Below are positions 60,566 to 64,000 of a stretch of 64,000 nucleotides of DNA, in pieces; the stretch's first letter is position 1; each line of letters opens with the position of its first letter. Below the pieces are notes generated by a model. It was not told the DNA's origin. It worked only from the letters and a program-made list of their open reading frames with translations, and ran no database searches. The translations under genes were made by a program, and so were the position numbers. This DNA comes from Ruegeria halocynthiae. Lineage in GTDB: Bacteria; Pseudomonadota; Alphaproteobacteria; Rhodobacterales; Rhodobacteraceae. The stretch covers positions 39,109-103,108 of the forward strand of contig NZ_FNNP01000012.1 of NCBI RefSeq assembly GCF_900106805.1, read 5' to 3'.

Positions 60566-61816
60566 TTACTTGAATTCTACAAGATACCCGCGCGCGATCG
60601 TATCAAAGCGCCCGTCATCCCATCTAATACCGTCCTGATCGGAAAACTCTCTGAACCGGCCAAAATGCTCAACCCCATCCCAGTTGTCAGGCTGATGCCA
60701 AAACCAGTTTGAGTAGGTGAGTTTTTCGCCATTGCTCCAAACCCATCCCCCGTCAGGTTCTTGATCGAATTCACTCTGAAACAGACCAATCCAGGGGCCA
60801 AACCGTTGCCAGCCACCTTCATCCTCACGTTTGCGCCAGACATCATCGCGCTCTGCTATCATGTTAACCAGCAAGTCGTTTACCTCCTGGCTGGCAATTG
60901 AGACCAGTTGACCGCCAAGCGCGCGGGCTTCTGCTTCAGCTTCTACCCACTTGATCCCCCAAGCCTTGACCAAAACATACCGGGTGCCGTTGAATTCCCT
61001 TTCTTCCACTATTTCTCGCGAAGAGATTGAGAAACTGGCCCATTCATCAAGCGCGCTCTGGCTATAGTTTTGATCTGTTACGGGGGAGGGCGGCAGGCCC
61101 AGCAAAGGGTTGTCCGGCAGTTTTAAGCCGGTGTTCGTCTGCTGCACAAAAAGGAAACCAAAAATGATGATCACAGCCAGGCTGATCGCACCCAAAACGA
61201 ATTTGAATTGTGCCCGAAAATCGAAAAGAAATGATCGAGTTCTTTCAAGGACATTTCCAGAGTGGGCCTTTCCGCCAACTTTGAATGTCTGGACTGGATG
61301 AGGAAGGTTTTTTAACTTCTGCTTTCCCATGGGAACAATCTGCAGGGTTAGCTTCCCTTCAATTTGCTCGCGAACTTGTCGGGAAATGCATATCCCACCG
61401 GGCTCGGCAATCGCCTCTAACCGTGACGCGATATTGACACCATCCCCAAGCAAATCAGCGCCCTGAACGATGACATCGCCCACGTTTATTCCGATGCGAA
61501 ATTGAAACGCACAGTGGTCCGGCGCCCCTTCAACTCTTGATCTGAGGGCCTCTTGCACTTCAACAGCGCATCTGACCGCCTCAACAGAGCTTTCGAATTC
61601 AGCAAGCACGCTGTCGCCAGCTGTATTCGCAATCCGGCCACCGTATTTTTTGATCACGGCATCCATAATCTTGCGTTGCGCGACCAGTTCTGCGGTGGTT
61701 TTTTCTTCGTTATCCGCCATCAGGCGGCTGTAGCCTGCTACATCTGCGGCAAAGATGGCAGCCAGTTTTCGACGCGGTGTTGTGCTGTCATTTGCAGACG
61801 TCGCAGCACGTACCAA
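60566..61816 (-). CDS. Class III cyclase fused to a periplasmic C-type lectin domain
   Basis: This 416-residue one-pass membrane protein has a cytoplasmic class III cyclase domain (about 15-185) with metal aspartates D25 (FAADVAGYS) and D68 (TAGDSV). A single transmembrane helix follows at about 206-224. The periplasmic C-type lectin-like domain (about 278-415) reads GIKWVEAEAEARALGGQLVSI ... WIGLFQSEF ... WVWSNGEKLTYSNWFWHQPDNW. The usual adenine-selecting lysine is N64, a subclass trait that leaves the nucleotide product uncertain; D121 is present. It could turn sugar or protein binding outside into a cyclic nucleotide signal. A secreted lyase-like protein is encoded 57 bases upstream. Confidence 0.85.
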   Translation of the reverse strand: MVRAATSANDSTTPRRKLAAIFAADVAGYSRLMADNEEKTTAELVAQRKIMDAVIKKYGGRIANTAGDSVLAEFESSVEAVRCAVEVQEALRSRVEGAPDHCAFQFRIGINVGDVIVQGADLLGDGVNIASRLEAIAEPGGICISRQVREQIEGKLTLQIVPMGKQKLKNLPHPVQTFKVGGKAHSGNVLERTRSFLFDFRAQFKFVLGAISLAVIIIFGFLFVQQTNTGLKLPDNPLLGLPPSPVTDQNYSQSALDEWASFSISSREIVEEREFNGTRYVLVKAWGIKWVEAEAEARALGGQLVSIASQEVNDLLVNMIAERDDVWRKREDEGGWQRFGPWIGLFQSEFDQEPDGGWVWSNGEKLTYSNWFWHQPDNWDGVEHFGRFREFSDQDGIRWDDGRFDTIARGYLVEFK

Positions 61817-61873
61817 AACACCACCTCTTCACCGAACATTTCAACGAGCGATCCGAATTTCTTCCCGATCGCA

Positions 61874-62884
61874 TTACCAAAGGCAATCTGTCGGCCCGCC
61901 GATATTGCGACCAAAGAAGCTTTTGCCGCCCGCACCATGGCGCACCACCGCTGTCTTCAGTCTTTTGACATCTGCTGACGCGGGGCCATTCGGATAGCGG
62001 CTAAGATACATGGGGATCCATGCTAAGTGTCCCGCGTAACCTTTGGTGCGAAAATAGCTGACCAACCCCCCATCATCTGTCTGCGTACGCAATTTTGTGG
62101 GCCCCAGTTCCAACGTACGGATCGAATGGGCCTTTACCGCATCGTGAAGCGTTTTGCCGTTGTTGACCAGATTATAGCCCGGCAGCCCGTTACGGTGCTG
62201 AACCTCTGCCGATAGCATGATCATCGCGATGGTTTCATTATTGTCCCGTAGGTTTTGTTCAAAAAGGTCAGTCTTGTCGATCCGCTTAAACACGCGAATA
62301 TAGCGGGAATATCCCTTCTTATAGATCTTTTGTTGCTGGGTGGCTGCGCCCCACGCCATTGCCGCAGCGCCTTGCGCGGCAACGGAATCAACCGAGGGCG
62401 TGCCGTATTTCCACTGATTACGCTCATCCTTATTTCCCCATTTGACGACAAGTTCACGCTCCTGAGAAGACCAGGCTTGGCGGTTTTCAAACAATGAAAC
62501 CGCAAAGGCCGCATTGATGAGAATGACGGATGATTGAAACGCCGGATGTGTATCGTGGCTGCCGCCTGGCAGCCGTGTAAACGACCCCTTTTGCGCCAGC
62601 GCGACGTATTGCTGCGCAAATGTGCGGGTATTGAAGCTCCTGCTGCCTATTGCAGTCTGCATGTTGGAACCACTGGCCTGCGTGAACCGCTGCGCCGATG
62701 ATTTGCCCTCAAATGCTCCACGCGCGACGATAGTGACTTCATCAGGCAATTTCTGTTGCGATTGGGCCCAGCAGCTAGCTGTGCTCCGAGGCGGCGACCA
62801 AAAAACAGAGTTGGCCGGTAGGTTCTGTGCATAGATCGGTTCAGCCAACATGGTAAGCGCGAGTATCCAGAGAAAAATTTTCAT
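61874..62884 (-). CDS. Secreted protein, possibly alginate-lyase-like
   Basis: The 336-residue exported protein has signal MKIFLWILALTMLAEPIYA. The mature helical repeats include SSVILINAAFAVSLFENRQAW, VAAQGAAAMAWGAATQQQK and LRDNNETIAMIMLSAEVQHRNGLPGY. The -NN-T-A------ pattern and the HLAWIPMYLSRYP C-terminal segment loosely recall the alpha/alpha toroid alginate lyase domain. The family assignment is uncertain and catalytic residues cannot be confirmed. It precedes the lectin-cyclase gene on the same strand, with 57 bases between, suggesting a glycan-related pair. ATG 62884 follows CAGGGG. Confidence 0.55.
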   Translation of the reverse strand: MKIFLWILALTMLAEPIYAQNLPANSVFWSPPRSTASCWAQSQQKLPDEVTIVARGAFEGKSSAQRFTQASGSNMQTAIGSRSFNTRTFAQQYVALAQKGSFTRLPGGSHDTHPAFQSSVILINAAFAVSLFENRQAWSSQERELVVKWGNKDERNQWKYGTPSVDSVAAQGAAAMAWGAATQQQKIYKKGYSRYIRVFKRIDKTDLFEQNLRDNNETIAMIMLSAEVQHRNGLPGYNLVNNGKTLHDAVKAHSIRTLELGPTKLRTQTDDGGLVSYFRTKGYAGHLAWIPMYLSRYPNGPASADVKRLKTAVVRHGAGGKSFFGRNIGGPTDCLW

Positions 62885-63213
62885 GCAAAAACCCCTGCAA
62901 ATAACGATCAAAGAAGCCAGCCCTCACTATTTTATTGGGATTATTCGATTCTTGTCAAAACGCATGGTCTGAGTTTGATAAGCGAAAGTACCACCAAAGC
63001 ACCTGCGCGCATCGTGGCTGCAATCAAAGTTGCCCACTCTCGCCAATTGACGTTTCTCGCTTTGTGAGAAAAGCCGACATCCGTGCAAAGCGCAGCATCG
63101 GTCAAGAAGGGCTCAATCCGGACCCAAAGTGCAGTGCAACATCACGTGATATGTTGACTAGGTCAACGTCGGGTTGTCGTTTTGGGAGGGCATGGTGGAT
63201 CGGAGGATCAGTC
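62885..63213. other. Promoter region between divergent genes
   Basis: This 329-base divergent gap contains two palindromes close to the recombinase gene (entered separately). GGTCAAGAAGGGCTCAATCCGG (63100-63121) was checked for tRNA-like folding and none is supported. No other gene is seen. Confidence 0.4.
63141..63167. promoter_or_regulatory. Two adjacent palindromes upstream of the recombinase gene
   Basis: ATCACGTGAT (63141-63150) is a perfect 10-base palindrome. GTTGAC-TAG-GTCAAC (63153-63167) follows after two bases. They lie 47-73 bases upstream of the recombinase start, where operators or recombination core sites are expected. Confidence 0.45.
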
Positions 63214-63846
63214 ATGGAAACACCAAACTTGCCAGCCATTCGCGCACTTCGCCCTGCATGGAACAAGGGTCGCATTGTCGGTCAAAAACGCCCGCAGAAG
63301 CCAAAGCATGTCTGGGCAATCCGGGTGCGACTTGAATTGGCAGAGAACCATCTTGATCTAGCCCTGTTCAATATGGCAATCGACAGCAAGCTCCGCGGAT
63401 GTGACCTAGTGAAGATGCAAGTGGTCGACGTGATGGCTTCGGGTCAGATCAAAGAGCGCGCTTCCGTTCTACAGAACAAGACACAGAAACCGGTTCGCTT
63501 CGAGATTTCCGAAGGCACGCGTGCCTCTGTCGAGAAGTGGATGGAGGATGAGCTCATGGTCGGGTCAGAATATCTTTGGCCAGGTAGATTTCACGAACGT
63601 CTGCACATCTCAACCCGTCAGTACGCGAGGATCGTACGCGACTGGGTCACTTCGATCGGTCTAGAAGCGACGGCCTATGGCACCCATTCGATGCGCCGCA
63701 CCAAGGTTACGCAGATCTACAAAAAGACGGGAAATCTCAGAGCCGTGCAACTTCTGCTCGGTCACACCAAGATGTATAGCACGGTCCGGTATCTCGGTGT
63801 CGAGCTTGAAGATGCACTGGCTATCGCGGAAGCCATTGAAATCTAA
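63214..63846 (+). CDS. Short tyrosine recombinase / integrase
   Basis: The 210-residue phage-integrase-family protein consists of essentially the catalytic domain: first Arg in SKLRGCDLVKMQVVDV, LQNKTQKPVRFEIS beta-hairpin, HSMRRTKVTQIYKKTGNLRAVQLLLGHTKMYSTVRYLGV with the His/Arg, His and terminal Tyr. No N-terminal SAM-like core-binding domain is present, so it is shorter than XerC/D (about 300). Full-length relatives of this size occur in proteobacteria. ATG 63214 follows a perfect CGGAGGA. Partners or target sites are unknown, and no att sites are visible here. Confidence 0.85.
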   Translation: METPNLPAIRALRPAWNKGRIVGQKRPQKPKHVWAIRVRLELAENHLDLALFNMAIDSKLRGCDLVKMQVVDVMASGQIKERASVLQNKTQKPVRFEISEGTRASVEKWMEDELMVGSEYLWPGRFHERLHISTRQYARIVRDWVTSIGLEATAYGTHSMRRTKVTQIYKKTGNLRAVQLLLGHTKMYSTVRYLGVELEDALAIAEAIEI

Positions 63847-63852
63847 AGCTTA

Positions 63853-63874
63853 GGGCCGCCTGCAAGGGCGGCCC
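63853..63874 (+). terminator. Terminator-like hairpin after the recombinase gene
   Basis: GGGCCGCC (63853-63860) pairs with GGCGGCCC (63867-63874), loop TGCAAG, seven bases after the stop codon. The following CTTTCC is a poor T tract. The right arm also begins a dispersed-repeat copy. Confidence 0.5.
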
Positions 63875-63930
63875 GCTTTCCGGACATTGGACCGGCGACC
63901 GAGATGCTGCACTGCGGCCCGTCGAACCCG
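63867..63930. repeat. Dispersed intergenic repeat, copy K
   Basis: GGCGGCCCGCTTTCCGGACATTGG and GATGCTGCACTGCGGCCCGTCGAACC show the family modules in slightly different order. The copy occupies the last 150 bases of the window, where no gene is seen. Confidence 0.5.
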
Positions 63931-64000
63931 ATGGGGTGGATAGCTCCTGCTCCAACCGGCGTCGCAATGCGCCATACTGCAGTTGTGTATCACTGCTAGG

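Noticed and set aside
63061..63130. tRNA-like stretch upstream of the recombinase gene
   Set aside because: A tRNA next to an integrase would be expected, but no cloverleaf with TTC-loop and acceptor pairing could be built.

Overview
The window looks like chromosome of a marine Rhodobacterales (roseobacter-type) alphaproteobacterium. The evidence is the gene content: a divergent mdeR/mdeAB methionine-degradation locus, Bmp-type nucleoside ABC transport, an HpsN-like member of the histidinol dehydrogenase family, many compact ATGA-overlapping operons, and moderately high GC. The taxonomic placement is inferred from families and was not tested by a search.

Region 1 (1-14.1 kb) is one long + strand catabolic operon. 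It encodes a carbohydrate-type ABC importer (binding protein and two permeases; no ATPase inside the window), four SnoaL/NTF2-like proteins, an HpsN/HisD-like dehydrogenase, an SDR, an embedded LacI regulator, a cupin, a zinc methyltransferase-fold protein of the MetE/EaCoMT type, an alpha/beta hydrolase and an RraA-like protein. Strong stem-loops sit in several intercistronic gaps. The substrate is unknown and this is the best candidate for an undescribed pathway. An IS5/IS903-like element lies directly behind it (14184-15283).

Region 2 (15.5-19.7 kb) is mdeR-mdeA-mdeB: Lrp-type regulator, methionine gamma-lyase and a homodimeric E1-type 2-oxoacid dehydrogenase, with a palindromic operator candidate in the divergent promoter.

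Region 3 (20.3-26.8 kb) is a signalling island: a truncated haemoglobin next to a PAS-adenylate cyclase, a methyltransferase and a hydrolase on the - strand. Divergent from them is a soluble multi-PAS hybrid histidine kinase with an OmpR-type regulator. The shared promoter carries repeated TGAAACA boxes.

Region 4 (28-37.7 kb) handles nucleosides: BmpA-like binding protein, ATPase, two permeases and a CodA-like deaminase. A periplasmic CpdB-like nucleotidase follows beyond a short degraded patch.

Region 5 (34-46 kb) shows decay: a broken serine recombinase, a truncated EamA transporter, a cupin with an amber stop, a transaldolase cut by an IS30 relative, and an HlyD adaptor cut by an IS5 relative upstream of an ABC exporter. 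rpsU and a DUF2461 gene here look intact.

Region 6 (46.6-64 kb) holds mainly single metabolic genes (acyl-CoA synthetase, MFS, malic enzyme, an acetolactate decarboxylase with an internal deletion, sulfatase, ArsC-like). It also has an APC amino-acid transporter convergent with a PSD-type amino-acid decarboxylase, a TetR/RibD-like pair, a class III cyclase fused to a C-type lectin domain beside a secreted lyase-like protein, and a short tyrosine recombinase.

A degenerate family of roughly 115-bp intergenic repeats recurs across the whole window. No rRNA, tRNA or CRISPR array was seen.
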